Made by a program: the position numbers and the translations under genes. Below the pieces are notes generated by a model. The model saw only the letters and a program-made list of their open reading frames with translations, did no database searches and was not told the origin of the DNA. 64,000 bases of DNA from Bacteroidota bacterium (GTDB lineage Bacteria; Bacteroidota; Bacteroidia; Cytophagales; Cyclobacteriaceae), in assembly GCA_023428695.1 (NCBI GenBank), contig JAEYWY010000002.1, positions 62,001 to 126,000 of the forward strand, read 5' to 3'. Positions 26,337-36,750 of the stretch are shown in pieces; position 1 is the stretch's first letter; each line of letters begins with the position of its first letter.

Positions 26337-27254
26337 TTATCGTCCGGCGCTACCCAGGTTGTACAGTGCCGTGATCTCGGCATTTGAAAGCGATGTATCG
26401 AAAACTCTGACGTCGTCTACACCAGCCGTTGCCAAAACCTGCCATGCGGGCATTTCCGGTGCCATGGCAAAGCCAATGTTTGAAGTAGCAAGGCTTCCAA
26501 AGACCGCCTGGACAGGAGTTCGCATCACAAGTTCTGTCGTGTTCTCACCACGGTTGCTGTATGCACCGATTGATTCGCCATTTGCGAATATTTCAAGCAT
26601 ATGTGATGATGCGGTAAAACGCACCACGAAATGCACCCATTCGCCTGTTGCTTTAAGTACACCTACCGGTGGATTGCCTCGCGGATCAGGGCGGTTATCC
26701 TGTGAGTTGGTTGTTCCATCCGAATTCTGCGACAAGTAATTTGTCTTCAGCACAAGCGTGTCACCGGCGCCTCCTTCGGGCGGGAACCATCCCGTTTCAG
26801 CACTTAAACTCAGATTACCCCAAAAGTCAGCATTGTCTGTCGGAAACAATCCGAAAAACGTGGTAAAGGCACTGCCATTGTTCATCACATTCACCCACGA
26901 ACTCACTGTGTAATTGCTTAGCGAATTCTCCTGATTAATCGCTTCAATTGGTGGATACACCAACGCTCCTGCATTCAAATCAAGCGCGCGTCCAAGTTTT
27001 CCATCCGTAAATCCAACGGTACCGTACGTTGCTTCCGGATCCGTTCCTGAAATCGTTTCCTGCTCTGTGTCATTGAATGTCCAGTGTGCTACAAGGTTGT
27101 CCGAGGCGACTTCGTCTGAACTGTTATATCCGTCAATTGGCGGAAGGTCGCTGTCGCCATCACCGTTATCATCGTCGCACGCGACGAAAAATGAGAAACA
27201 ACCGATCAGTAAGCCACTCAGTAAATAATTGATTTTCCTTTTCATCTTCTTCAT
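26337..27254 (-). CDS. LamG (concanavalin A-like) domain surface lipoprotein
   Basis: A 305-residue lipoprotein with lipobox SFFVAC followed by an acidic stretch (DDDNGDGDSD), the typical surface-export-like signal of Bacteroidota. Residues about 50-300 form a LamG/ConA-like fold: DNLVAHWTFNDTEQETISG, LGRALDLNAGALVYP, YTVSSWVNVMNNG, EWVHFVVRFTASSHMLEIFANGESIG and VDDVRVFDTSLSNAEITALYN. It ends the susC1-susD1 unit and, by position and fold, is likely a surface glycan-binding protein of the PUL. It is about half the length of the double-LamG gene at 40294. Confidence 0.88.
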   Translation of the reverse strand: MKKMKRKINYLLSGLLIGCFSFFVACDDDNGDGDSDLPPIDGYNSSDEVASDNLVAHWTFNDTEQETISGTDPEATYGTVGFTDGKLGRALDLNAGALVYPPIEAINQENSLSNYTVSSWVNVMNNGSAFTTFFGLFPTDNADFWGNLSLSAETGWFPPEGGAGDTLVLKTNYLSQNSDGTTNSQDNRPDPRGNPPVGVLKATGEWVHFVVRFTASSHMLEIFANGESIGAYSNRGENTTELVMRTPVQAVFGSLATSNIGFAMAPEMPAWQVLATAGVDDVRVFDTSLSNAEITALYNLGSAGR

Positions 27255-27292
27255 CTTTTGATTTTAGTTCTATTTGTTATTTGGGTCTCTCA

Positions 27293-28813
27293 TCAATAGC
27301 CCGGGTTCTGTTCGAGCTTGCCCGCACTCAACAGGATTTGCGAATTCGGAATAGGCAACAATTCATGCGTTCCTTCTTCAAAATTCGTTTTACCGGCCGC
27401 ATGCATCACCTCCGCAGCTCTTCCCTGTCGCACGATGTCGAAGAAGCGATCATGCTCCAACGCCAGCTCTACGCGCCGCTCGTGCCACACGTCGTCCAGG
27501 GTTACGGCACCGAGTGGATCAAGTCCAGCGCGTTCGCGAAGAGGATTTATGCGCGATGCGGGGTCCCCGGTTCCCAGTCGGACGCCTGCCTCAGCATTCA
27601 TCAACAATACTTCTGCATAGCGGAGTATCTTGATATTTTGTGGACGGTCTTTGTCCTGTGGCACAGCAAACTCTTCTTTGAGTCTGCTGGTATACGCCTT
27701 ATAGTTGTAGTAAAAATTTTGTACCGAGTCTTTACTTGGCACGCGGAAACCATCCCAAAGTATTGTTCCCTGGTGCATTCCTGAATTATCTATGAATATG
27801 ATTGTCGCATCCCGGCGCAGATCACCCGGTTCGTATTCGTCTATAAGATTTGTTGAAGGTGTATTGAATCCCCAACCCAGATCATCCCAGCCACCTAATC
27901 CGCCTGAACGGACTCCCTGCGGAGCCGTGTAGTTATCAACTTTGAGATTCGCGTTATTAAACTTGCCGGTTTGAATTTCAAAAATTGACTCATCACTATT
28001 GTCACCTGCCTGGCGGAACAGAACAGCATAGTCGTCATGAAGCGTGTACTGGCCGGAAGCGATAACTTCCTCAGTCAACAGATACACAGTCTCCCAATTT
28101 CCGAGATACATGTGAACTTTTGCAAGCAGTGTTTGTGCAGCTCCTTTTGTGGCGTGACCCGTAGCAGACTCACTGGCGAGTTTCAGGTTTGCAGCAGCAA
28201 ATTCGAGATCCTCGATGATTGCATCGTACACTGCCTCTGTTGAAGAACGCGTCTGAAATGCCGGATCGTTATTCGCCTCTTCAGCAGTTTCCGGTACACG
28301 CAAAACGAGAGGGACTCCGCCGTACAATCGAACAAGATTGAAGTAGAGGTAGCCGCGAATAAAGCGCACCTCAGCAATGAGCTGGTTTCGCGTTTCCTCC
28401 GGAACGGCTGCATTCGCAAGGGAGGCCAATGCCTGGTTTGCCGCGCCAACGCTGTTATAGTATCCGCTCCATAGCGTTTCAGCAAAACGATTGGTCGCCG
28501 CGATTGTGAAGTTGTCCAGGTCACCAACAGGAACCAACTGATCGGCTGGTGTACTTCCTTTATCGGCATCGTCGGAACGGATGTCTGTAACTGAAACGAA
28601 AGCGAATCCGTGTACATCACCGTTTCCAAAGGCATCACCCTGAAGCAAACTATTATAGACACCTGTTACAAGCTTTTCCGCGAGGTTCGGATCGGACTCA
28701 GTTGTTGGTCCGCCCTGCACTGCTACATCGAGGAATTCATCGCTACATGAAATACTGATCAGCAGTGCGATCACCAGTGCTGATATTTTCTGAAAAAATC
28801 TATTGGCTTTCAT
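27293..28813 (-). CDS. SusD/RagB family outer-membrane glycan-binding lipoprotein (pair 1)
   Basis: A 506-residue SusD-type lipoprotein with lipobox ISISC (Cys 23), which caps the SusC1 transporter and captures glycan at the cell surface. Family marks: AEKLVTGVYNSLLQGDAFGN, RFIRGYLYFNLVRLYGGVPLV, KGAAQTLLAKVHMYLGNW, ILRYAEVLLMNAEAGVRLG, NPLRERAGLDPLG and VELALEHDRFFDIVRQGRA, ending LLPIPNSQILLS. It starts 6 bp after the susC1 stop. Ligand specificity cannot be read; the locus points to beta-1,2-glucan or oligosaccharides released from it. Confidence 0.95.
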   Translation of the reverse strand: MKANRFFQKISALVIALLISISCSDEFLDVAVQGGPTTESDPNLAEKLVTGVYNSLLQGDAFGNGDVHGFAFVSVTDIRSDDADKGSTPADQLVPVGDLDNFTIAATNRFAETLWSGYYNSVGAANQALASLANAAVPEETRNQLIAEVRFIRGYLYFNLVRLYGGVPLVLRVPETAEEANNDPAFQTRSSTEAVYDAIIEDLEFAAANLKLASESATGHATKGAAQTLLAKVHMYLGNWETVYLLTEEVIASGQYTLHDDYAVLFRQAGDNSDESIFEIQTGKFNNANLKVDNYTAPQGVRSGGLGGWDDLGWGFNTPSTNLIDEYEPGDLRRDATIIFIDNSGMHQGTILWDGFRVPSKDSVQNFYYNYKAYTSRLKEEFAVPQDKDRPQNIKILRYAEVLLMNAEAGVRLGTGDPASRINPLRERAGLDPLGAVTLDDVWHERRVELALEHDRFFDIVRQGRAAEVMHAAGKTNFEEGTHELLPIPNSQILLSAGKLEQNPGY

Positions 28814-28819
28814 GATGGC

Positions 28820-31800
28820 TTAGAATGTTACGTTTAAACCGGCTGCAATTGTGCGTGTCATCGGATACGCGTTCAACTCGATACCTGAGCTGATCGGATC
28901 TCCGGGCAACTCCGGTGTAAAGCCGGAAAATCGTTGCCACGTAAACAGATTTTGGGACGTCGCAAAAATCCGCAGCGATGAAATCCTCAACCGTTCAAGA
29001 CTGGAAGCGTTAAACGTGTAACCTATGGTAACATTGTTTAACCGTATGAAATCACCAGGCTCGACGAAGTAGGTAGACGCAAGAAGGTTCCCTACATTTG
29101 CGGCGGGTTCTGTCTGGGTATGGTTCTGCATGGTCCAGCGGTCGTACACAACGTCGCGTTCAACGTTGTCACGCCCCTCCACGCGGACAGCTTTCTTGCC
29201 GTTGTAGACTTCGTTACCAACGTTGCCGTAAATTGTGAAACTCAAGTCCCATTGTCTGAAGTTGACGCCGCCGTTCACGCCGAAGTAGGCCACCGGTTGA
29301 TACGACCCTGCAAAGACGCGATCTGCATCGCTGATTTGTCCATCGCCGTCAGTATCCTGGTATTTGAAATCACCAGGCTTCGCTGTCGGCTGAATGGGAT
29401 TACCGTCGTCATTCGTGTATGCGTTTACCTCGGCACCGGAGTTAAACACACCAAGCACTTTCAATACATAGAAACTTCCGATTGGTTCACCATTATCGGT
29501 TCGCGTTGTAAATCCCTGCGCTGCACCAATCCCGCCGCCGAGAATTGCCTGGCCACCATTCAGATTTAGCACCCGGTTCTTGTTGAATGTCACGTTGCCA
29601 CCGATGTTATAAGACCAGTCGTCATTGATTTGATTTTTCCAGTTCAATGCCGCCTCAAGCCCAACGTTTTCGATAGACGCGACGTTGGTGATAATCACAC
29701 CATCGGCATCACCTACAGTACGCGGAATAGGAATGTTACTCAGTGCGTTCTCTACGCGTTTATTGTAATAGTTCACCTCCCCCATCAACCGGGAGTCAAG
29801 CATTTCGAATTCGAGAGCCAGATCAAATTCTTCGGTGGTTTCCCAATTTATATTTGGATCAATAATTTGATTGATCTGCGCACCATTCTCCGCGGCGGAC
29901 GCGCTGCCATTGAATGCATAGGCGCGGTTAAGTACAACGGTTTGGGTAAACGCGTTTGTTGGAATCTGGTCATTACCCACCTTTCCGTAGGACGCTCTCA
30001 GTTTCAACAAATCAAAGAGATTCTGATCGTCCATGAAGGCCTCACGCGACAGGACCCAGCCTAAGCCAACGGATGGATAAGTCTGCCAGCGATTCTTCGA
30101 AGGAAGTCGTGAACTTCCATCCGCTCTTATCGTGGCAGTAAGCAGATACTTATCCTGAAAGGCGTAGTTCAGTCGTGCGAGATAAGAATTACGCGCCCAG
30201 GCATCTCCACCACCTCCGTTCTGTGATGTGTTCGCGTCACCGACCCCGATGTACCAGAGATCCGGATCGGGGGGTACATCGCTTCGTTTTGCTGAAATAG
30301 AGGTAAACGCAAATTTCTCGGCCGTGGCTCCCAGTAAAAGCGTAAAACTATGTTCATCGAAATCGCGGGTTAAGGTTGCCGTGTTATCCCACACCCATCT
30401 GAACGCCTGATTCTGCGCAACGCTAAGGCTACTTAACGGACGTTGCTGATTCCCGCCGGAGATCAGAAATGTATTCTCGTCTGCAACGAAGGCATAGAAG
30501 TATCCACGATGAAATGAGTTCCGCCAATCAGCGCCAAGTGAGGAACGCAACGTCAGCCATTCAACCGGAGCAAATTCAAGAAATGTAGTTCCCTGCAACC
30601 TGTTCTCCTTTACATTGATGTCATTATTATTGATATCAAGTAACGGATTGCCGACGTTTTGATACGCCGACGTATTTCCATACCGGTCATCGATCCGGCT
30701 CGCAATGACAGGTGCGGCTCTGTAGGCATTGTTGTACACCCCACCGATATTTCCGTATGGGTCGATATTGATGTTGCCAAATCCATTTTGATTGACGCTG
30801 TTCGTATACGACGAAAGCAATCCGAACTTGAGCTTTTCAGATATCGTATACTCATTATTGAAACGAATGCTAAACCGTTCGAAGTCATTATTTAACACAA
30901 TGCCTTCATCGTTCCAGTATCCAAAATTGAGGAAGTAATTCAATCGTTCATTTTTTCCGGAAAGTGAAATGTTGTGATTGTGTTGAAATGCAGTCCGGAG
31001 AATTTGATCGAACCAATCCGTGTCATACTCACTTGCGGGCGGAGGTGTTCCCGTTGCCGCCTGAACGTAATTACTGTACTCACGCGCGTTGGCCATCTCG
31101 ACAAGGTTGGATGCCTGCCTGATGCCAATGTTGTTATTATAGCTGACGTTAACACCTTCGGATGCACCTTTTCGTGTAGTGATAATCACAACCCCATTAG
31201 CGCCACGTGAACCATAGATTGCTGCAGCCGATGCATCCTTCAGCACCGTCATGTCGACAATATCGGCTGTATTGATGTTACTTATGTCATCTGTCAGCAG
31301 ACCATCGACGACGTACAGGGCTGTCGTTGCGCCGAGTGCAGTACCAACACCACGCACGCGTATTTGCGGCGATGTACCGGGCTGACCGCTTCCGATGATT
31401 TGGACACCCGAGACTTTACCCTGCATCGCCTGCGTCGCCGTAAGCACAGGCTGCTGCGTCAACTCATCGCCTCTTACCGTTGCTGTAGCGCCGGTGATGT
31501 CAGATTTTTCCTGAACGCCATAGCCGATGACAACGACATCTTCCAGAACCGCCACGTCCTGCGTGAGCGTCACGTTCACTGTTGTCTTATCAGCAACATT
31601 AATAGTCTGGCTCTCGTATCCTACAAACGAAAACGTCAGCGCATTTTCGCCGGATGTCAGCGTAATCGAGAATTCTCCATTAACATCTGTTGTTGTTCCC
31701 TTCGTCGTCCCGTCGACAACCACATTCACACCTGGCAGGCCGGTGTTATCATCAGCTGATATCACTGTCCCCGACACAACTCTTTCCTGCGCCTGTACGG

Positions 31801-31849
31801 CAACCAGGAAATGTACCAGGCAAAAACAAACAGCTAAAGATTTTCCCAT
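28820..31849 (-). CDS. SusC/RagA family TonB-linked outer-membrane transporter (pair 1)
   Basis: A 1009-residue TonB-dependent transporter. Signal peptide 1-21, then a CarboxypepD_reg-like domain (ERVVSGTVISADDNTGLPGVNVV), a plug with VIGYGVQEKSDITGATATVRGD and KDASAAAIYGSRGANGVVII, then a 22-strand barrel ending TIAAGLNVTF. It imports oligosaccharides with SusD1 into the periplasm. A ribosome-binding AGGAG lies 6 bp before the ATG, and a 440-bp intergenic region upstream suggests a promoter of its own. Overall it is a paralog of SusC2 at 43650, with clearly diverged barrel sequence. Confidence 0.97.
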   Translation of the reverse strand: MGKSLAVCFCLVHFLVAVQAQERVVSGTVISADDNTGLPGVNVVVDGTTKGTTTDVNGEFSITLTSGENALTFSFVGYESQTINVADKTTVNVTLTQDVAVLEDVVVIGYGVQEKSDITGATATVRGDELTQQPVLTATQAMQGKVSGVQIIGSGQPGTSPQIRVRGVGTALGATTALYVVDGLLTDDISNINTADIVDMTVLKDASAAAIYGSRGANGVVIITTRKGASEGVNVSYNNNIGIRQASNLVEMANAREYSNYVQAATGTPPPASEYDTDWFDQILRTAFQHNHNISLSGKNERLNYFLNFGYWNDEGIVLNNDFERFSIRFNNEYTISEKLKFGLLSSYTNSVNQNGFGNINIDPYGNIGGVYNNAYRAAPVIASRIDDRYGNTSAYQNVGNPLLDINNNDINVKENRLQGTTFLEFAPVEWLTLRSSLGADWRNSFHRGYFYAFVADENTFLISGGNQQRPLSSLSVAQNQAFRWVWDNTATLTRDFDEHSFTLLLGATAEKFAFTSISAKRSDVPPDPDLWYIGVGDANTSQNGGGGDAWARNSYLARLNYAFQDKYLLTATIRADGSSRLPSKNRWQTYPSVGLGWVLSREAFMDDQNLFDLLKLRASYGKVGNDQIPTNAFTQTVVLNRAYAFNGSASAAENGAQINQIIDPNINWETTEEFDLALEFEMLDSRLMGEVNYYNKRVENALSNIPIPRTVGDADGVIITNVASIENVGLEAALNWKNQINDDWSYNIGGNVTFNKNRVLNLNGGQAILGGGIGAAQGFTTRTDNGEPIGSFYVLKVLGVFNSGAEVNAYTNDDGNPIQPTAKPGDFKYQDTDGDGQISDADRVFAGSYQPVAYFGVNGGVNFRQWDLSFTIYGNVGNEVYNGKKAVRVEGRDNVERDVVYDRWTMQNHTQTEPAANVGNLLASTYFVEPGDFIRLNNVTIGYTFNASSLERLRISSLRIFATSQNLFTWQRFSGFTPELPGDPISSGIELNAYPMTRTIAAGLNVTF

Positions 31850-32194
31850 ATCTGTCTCCTTGGTTTAGTTGAAAGGAAACAGAATAATCTTATTCCGCTC
31901 GTCTAGTTATGAATATTTGTGAGCCGCTGCCCACTGCAGTTGGATTGTTCGAAAACTGCCCGAAGTAACGCTTCGTAACCCTTAAATCCCGTTTGGCACG
32001 ATTCAGAGCACGTTCGGATAACGACACACCCTCTTGTCCCGCTTTTAATCCCGTAATCATAGGTCACTCAGGAGCAGTCGACGTCAATCACTGGCTAAAG
32101 ATATTTTTGGGGAATGAATTTGTGAATGAGAATCATTTTCAACAACTACAAGACTACACGCCTGCTTGAAGCTTAGTGGTGAATGAATAGTAAA
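31850..32194. promoter_or_regulatory. Leader/promoter region of susC1
   Basis: This is the longest gap inside the PUL and separates susC1 from the terminator of the GH3 gene. A purine-rich AAGGAG sequence lies directly before the susC1 ATG. I looked for the Bacteroidota promoter pattern (TTTG then TAnnTTTG about 20 bp on) and found no exact match, so the promoter itself is not placed. No ORF or RNA motif was recognised. Confidence 0.5.
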
Positions 32195-32226
32195 GAAGGG
32201 AAAGCGAATTTCTCCGCTTTCCCTGT
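32195..32226 (-). terminator. Terminator of the GH144-GH3 segment
   Basis: A perfect 10-bp stem (32197-32206 with 32215-32224) with an 8-nt loop, followed on the minus strand by TTCTTTA. It starts about 70 bp after the GH3 stop, splitting the PUL into two transcription units; the T-run is moderate, so read-through is possible. Confidence 0.75.
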
Positions 32227-32292
32227 TCTCAGAATTGGTTAATGAAGATTTGTTGAAGCTCGCCCTTGAGATCCAGATTTGTGGATCTGTTT

Positions 32293-34575
32293 CTATTGAC
32301 CGTTCAGCGTAAATCCGATCGACCGTTGTGCGTTTGAATCTCCACCGACGTAGATCTCAAAATCACCCGGCTCACATCCGTAAGTCAGATCGGACCTGTA
32401 GAATGAAAGATCCTTCTCCGTAATTTTGAATGTTACTGTTTTTGTTTCTCCCGCCTTTAGAAATATTTTCCTGAATCCTTTAAGTTCTCTCACAGGTCTC
32501 GTAACTGAACCAACAAGATCGCGGATATAGAGTTGGACGACCTCCGCACCGTCAACGCGGCCGGTATTGGTTACATCAACGGACACTGTTAGTGAATCTG
32601 ATATCGCCATAGTCGTTTTGTCGAGCCGTGGTTCGGTATATTCGAAAGTAGTGTAGCTTAACCCATAGCCGAATGGATACAACGGATCGTTGGATACATC
32701 CAGATAGTTTGACCGGAACTTTGAGAACCATTTGCCCTGTTCAAGGGGTCGGCCGGTATTCTTGTGTGCGTAGTATAAAGGAACCTGACCAACGTTCTGA
32801 GGGAAGGTCATAGTCAGTTTTCCTGAGGGATTGACGTCGCCGAACAACACATCTGCGGTCGCATCACCAGTCTCGCTTCCACCGAACCACACATTCAGGA
32901 TCGCCGGGATGTTTTCCTGCTCCCACTTCATCGCGAGTGGGCGGCCAGTGAAGAGTACGACCACGACCGGTTTTCCGGTTGAAAGCAGTGCGCGCAAAAG
33001 TTCGCGTTGCGTCTCAGGAACCTCGATGTTAGAGCGGCTTGATGCTTCGCCACTCATTTCGGCCGACTCTCCGACAGCGGCTACAATGACGTCGGCGCTC
33101 CGTGCGATACGAACAGCCTCCTCACGTAGCGCTGCCGCAGATCGGTTATCCCGGCGAAGTGACTTTCCGAACATAGTCGCATTGGCCTCAAGAACGGGAT
33201 CGTCCACAAGATTACTTCCTTTTGCATAAACCGTATTCGGATTGACCTTCTTCAAAGCACTTAACAAGGTGACTGATTCGGCATGGCGTGCTGCAACGCT
33301 CCAGGTACCGGTCATATTTTCGGCTGCGTCCGCCAACGGACCCACTAATGCTATTTTTGCATTCTTTTTCAGCGGAAGGACATTTCCTTCATTCTTAAGC
33401 AAAACAAAACTTTCAGAAGCGACCTTCCTCGCGAACGCGCGATTCTCCGTTGAGAAGACTTCACGCTTTGCACGTTCTTCACTGCCGTAGCGATATGGAT
33501 CATCAAACAAACCGAGCTTAAACTTCGCGCGGAGAATACGGCGACATGCTTCGTCAACTTCCTTCTCGGAAATCTTACCTTCTTTGATGGATTCGGTCAA
33601 TGTTTTCAGGAAGCCTTCACTTACCATATCCATATCAAGGCCCGCTGCAAGTGCACGCATCGAAACTTCCTTAATGTTACCGTAGCCATGTTCAACCATC
33701 TCGACCACGCCTGTATAATCTGAAACGACAAAGCCATCAAATTTCCATTGGTCGCGAAGCACATCCGTGAGAAGCCACTTGTTCGCGGTAGCCGGAATGC
33801 CATCGATCTCATTAAACGATGCCATTACACTTCCAACGCCCGCCTCAACCGCTGCCTTATACGGCGGGAAATATTCATTGTACATGCGTTGGCGACTCAT
33901 GTCGACTGTGTTGTAATCACGCCCCGCTTCAGAAGCACCATACAGGGCATAGTGTTTCACGCATGCCATGATGGTATTGTTGGCGGTAAGGTCGTCGCCC
34001 TGGTATCCCCGCACCATCGCCTTTGCAATCTCTCCGCCAAGAAAAGGATCTTCTCCGCTTCCTTCTGAGACGCGGCCCCATCTTGGGTCACGCGACAAAT
34101 CCACCATCGGTGAAAACGTCCAGTTGATTCCGTCAGCACTTGCCTCCTGCGCGGCCATCCGTGCAGTCTTTTCAATAAGTTCCATATCCCAGCTGCAGCT
34201 TAACCCAAGCGGTATAGGGAAAACGGTTTCATAGCCGTGAATTACGTCCATCCCAAAAAGTAACGGGATTTTTAATCTGCTTTTCTCAACTGCGATCCGC
34301 TGCATCTCGTGGATCGCTGCTACTGACTTAATGTTAAATAGCCCACCTACCAATCCCTGCTCAATTTTTTTGGCTATATCAGAGTTTTCAGCCTGACCTG
34401 TAGTGAACTGGCCTGCCGAAGGCAAATTCAACTGTCCTATCTTTTCCTCCAGCGTCATCACACTTATCAACGAATCAATACGGTCTTCAACGGAAGACCG
34501 ATTGCCTTGCTGCTTCCTGTCGCAGCCAGTCATGCTGAACAAAATCAACATGAAAACAAGAGATACATTCTTCAT
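32293..34575 (-). CDS. GH3 beta-glucosidase (BglX-like lipoprotein)
   Basis: A 760-residue exo-acting GH3 enzyme with lipobox SMTGC. Parts: N-terminal TIM barrel (SVMTLEEKIGQLNL, FGMDVIHGYETVFPIPLGLS, WTFSPMVDLSRDPRWGR), nucleophile Asp in FVVSDYTGV, alpha/beta sandwich domain (VIVAAVGESAEMSGEASSR) and C-terminal FnIII-like domain (VSVDVTNTGRVDGAEVVQLY). GH3 enzymes next to GH144 genes are known to hydrolyse beta-1,2-gluco-oligosaccharides such as sophorose; that specificity is inferred from context. The ATG at 34575 was chosen over an in-frame GTG 6 bp upstream. It starts 12 bp after the GH144a stop. Confidence 0.93.
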   Translation of the reverse strand: MKNVSLVFMLILFSMTGCDRKQQGNRSSVEDRIDSLISVMTLEEKIGQLNLPSAGQFTTGQAENSDIAKKIEQGLVGGLFNIKSVAAIHEMQRIAVEKSRLKIPLLFGMDVIHGYETVFPIPLGLSCSWDMELIEKTARMAAQEASADGINWTFSPMVDLSRDPRWGRVSEGSGEDPFLGGEIAKAMVRGYQGDDLTANNTIMACVKHYALYGASEAGRDYNTVDMSRQRMYNEYFPPYKAAVEAGVGSVMASFNEIDGIPATANKWLLTDVLRDQWKFDGFVVSDYTGVVEMVEHGYGNIKEVSMRALAAGLDMDMVSEGFLKTLTESIKEGKISEKEVDEACRRILRAKFKLGLFDDPYRYGSEERAKREVFSTENRAFARKVASESFVLLKNEGNVLPLKKNAKIALVGPLADAAENMTGTWSVAARHAESVTLLSALKKVNPNTVYAKGSNLVDDPVLEANATMFGKSLRRDNRSAAALREEAVRIARSADVIVAAVGESAEMSGEASSRSNIEVPETQRELLRALLSTGKPVVVVLFTGRPLAMKWEQENIPAILNVWFGGSETGDATADVLFGDVNPSGKLTMTFPQNVGQVPLYYAHKNTGRPLEQGKWFSKFRSNYLDVSNDPLYPFGYGLSYTTFEYTEPRLDKTTMAISDSLTVSVDVTNTGRVDGAEVVQLYIRDLVGSVTRPVRELKGFRKIFLKAGETKTVTFKITEKDLSFYRSDLTYGCEPGDFEIYVGGDSNAQRSIGFTLNGQ

Positions 34576-34587
34576 AGTCACGAAATT

Positions 34588-36750
34588 TTACCGAACCTTT
34601 TCCTGTCTGATACTTTGCAATCCTTTTTGTATATCTGCATTCTCCATAAACAACTTCCAAAGCAATCCCGATCTCGCATTCTCAATCATTACAACAATGG
34701 GAGCCTGATTTAATCCCATGAATATCTCAGAACACCAATGCTCGTCGAGGTTAAATGCATCACGAAATCCGTATTCGCCCCAAAGGAAGTGTCCGTAGTT
34801 GCGATAGTAATTCCTGAGTGCCGCCATTGATTGTTCCGGCGTGTAAGGGAAAGAAGCCAGCGCACCCGTTGGTGTGACCTTGCCCTGATCCTGATGCGGC
34901 ACGGGCTCATTCGCGGAGTAACCCCACGGACCATCACTCGCTGTTAACCCCCAGCAATCTTCTCCGTAACCGCAATGTTTTCCGGGGTTTTCAACACAGT
35001 AACGATAATTGATTAACGCGATATTCCTGTTATTAGTGAAGTAATCCGTGTAGGCATCCTTAACCTCGCGCGGGTCAAGTCCAAGGTATGAATAGTGAAC
35101 GAAGAACAGTGGTCCTCCATTGGAAACACCGACCGGAAGCGGAATACCAAAATACGTGTTCCCATTCCTGTAGCCAGATCCGTCGTCGGTCTGTCCCCAG
35201 TTCTTGCGATATTGACGTGCTTCATCCGACAGACTGGCCCAGCCCGTATAGTACATACTCGCGGGTACCCCATGAGTGGGTGAACAAATTGCCAGGATGT
35301 AAGTGATCATCGTTTCATTCCACCCGATAAGTTTGTGGTTGATGATCCACTCCTTATCCGGAGACCAGTGCCAAAGGAGGAATGGATTGTCTTTCGTACG
35401 ACGATACCATTTCCATTCGACCGTTCTCCATATTGATTCTATTGCGTCTCTTATTTTCTTTTCTTCAGCTGACGGGCCGTTGAAGTATTGTTTGGCTGTT
35501 AGCAATCCCTGCATCAGGAAGGATGTTTCTACGAGGTCGCCACCGTTGTCACGCGGGCCAAAAAATGGTTCAACCTTTCCGGTTGAACCATCTAAAAAAT
35601 GAGAATAGGCTCCGTGAAACCTTTCAGCTCTTTGCAGGAACGTGACAATCTTAAGGAATCGCTTCACTGCATCCTCTCTTGAGACAAACTTCCGTTCCGC
35701 TCCGGCGATCAATGCCATGATTCCAAAACCGGAAGCACCGGAAGCGACCATGTTGATTCTGCCCGGTATGTTCTCTCGAGCGAGCCCGCTGCTAGGCTCT
35801 GCACCTTCCCAGTAATATCGGAAGTTCGCTTCCTGAACCATGTCCAGAAGTTCATCATCGGATAATGCCTTCGTTGTGGCGCCGAGTGTGTTTGAGAAAT
35901 CTGATTCTTTGTAATCCCCCCCAACAAACGTAACCTTATACCAGTACTGTCTTCCTACAGTGTCTACAAAATCAGCATACCGATTGATTTGGGCAATTTG
36001 AATTCCTACGGGAACAAAAGTCCGGTTATCCGATGAGCGATAAACTTTCACATACCGCACTGCCGGATCAGGAACCTGTTTCCATGTTATGTCGACATGC
36101 CTCTCGTAGCCCCGCGATGAGGTGAGCGCAGGACTGTCACGCAGTGGAGCCACAGGCGTATCATCGCCGAACTCAATCTGATCAATGTAAAGTGTATGTT
36201 CCCGCGAGGAATTGTCATCCGGGTTGTTCGTGAATGTTATTTCATCCAAAGAACTAACGTCTCCGGATGCGATCTCCGAAAGCGGAACAGACACGGTAAT
36301 CCAACCTGACGCATCGGGGCCACTGATGTAGTTGTGCATCGAAACAAACTTCGAGGCAGCTTCCCCTTTACGGGAAAGTCCAATCAGTGGAAGGAAATTG
36401 CCTGCTGTTTCATCTTCAATCAAAAGACGCAGAACCAGTTTCGTGGCGGGCTTCAGATAATCGATTCCCCTGATGTAGTGATAATAGATCTTCACATTCC
36501 AGTATCCTTCGGCGCGTGAACGATACCTCAGCATCAAGGAATTTCCAGGTGTGAAATTTTTTGTGCCCACCGGAAGCTTGCCCTGTTTGTTGAGTACCCA
36601 TGCAGGAGCCGTGTAAGTCACGTCGCTATAGAAGTATCGTTCCGGCATGATGCTGTTGGCAAAGAAGACCTTCGTCACCTCAGGCTCCTTTGCCTGACCG
36701 AAGCTGGTCAGTGCGTTACACGTCAGAATGAATAGTATTATCTTCTTCAT
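34588..36750 (-). CDS. GH144-type glycoamylase-like enzyme a, with N-terminal carbohydrate-binding-like and FnIII-like modules
   Basis: A 720-residue exported protein. Signal peptide 1-18 (ALTSFGQ). Residues about 25-195 look like a beta-sandwich carbohydrate-binding domain (SLMLRYRSRAEGYWNVKIYY; ISGPDASGWITVSVPLSE). Residues about 205-290 resemble FnIII. Residues about 295-720 are the glycoamylase domain (PF10091), which includes family GH144 endo-beta-1,2-glucanases: FRYYWEGAEPSSGLAREN, SGASGFGIMALIAGAERKF, PRDNGGDLVETSFLMQGLL, WHWSPDKEWIINHKLIGWNE, and YRNYGHFLWGEYGFRDAFNL. It overlaps GH144b by 4 bp. It lacks a lipobox, so it is periplasmic or secreted rather than lipid anchored. Confidence 0.9.
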   Translation of the reverse strand: MKKIILFILTCNALTSFGQAKEPEVTKVFFANSIMPERYFYSDVTYTAPAWVLNKQGKLPVGTKNFTPGNSLMLRYRSRAEGYWNVKIYYHYIRGIDYLKPATKLVLRLLIEDETAGNFLPLIGLSRKGEAASKFVSMHNYISGPDASGWITVSVPLSEIASGDVSSLDEITFTNNPDDNSSREHTLYIDQIEFGDDTPVAPLRDSPALTSSRGYERHVDITWKQVPDPAVRYVKVYRSSDNRTFVPVGIQIAQINRYADFVDTVGRQYWYKVTFVGGDYKESDFSNTLGATTKALSDDELLDMVQEANFRYYWEGAEPSSGLARENIPGRINMVASGASGFGIMALIAGAERKFVSREDAVKRFLKIVTFLQRAERFHGAYSHFLDGSTGKVEPFFGPRDNGGDLVETSFLMQGLLTAKQYFNGPSAEEKKIRDAIESIWRTVEWKWYRRTKDNPFLLWHWSPDKEWIINHKLIGWNETMITYILAICSPTHGVPASMYYTGWASLSDEARQYRKNWGQTDDGSGYRNGNTYFGIPLPVGVSNGGPLFFVHYSYLGLDPREVKDAYTDYFTNNRNIALINYRYCVENPGKHCGYGEDCWGLTASDGPWGYSANEPVPHQDQGKVTPTGALASFPYTPEQSMAALRNYYRNYGHFLWGEYGFRDAFNLDEHWCSEIFMGLNQAPIVVMIENARSGLLWKLFMENADIQKGLQSIRQEKVR

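Noticed and set aside
27281..27784. A 167-codon plus-strand frame within susD1
   Set aside because: Shadow of the SusD coding strand; no family resemblance and no upstream ribosome-binding or promoter feature.
31850..32194. A defined Bacteroidota promoter (TTTG with TAnnTTTG) before susC1
   Set aside because: No properly spaced match was found, so only the region, not a site, is reported.
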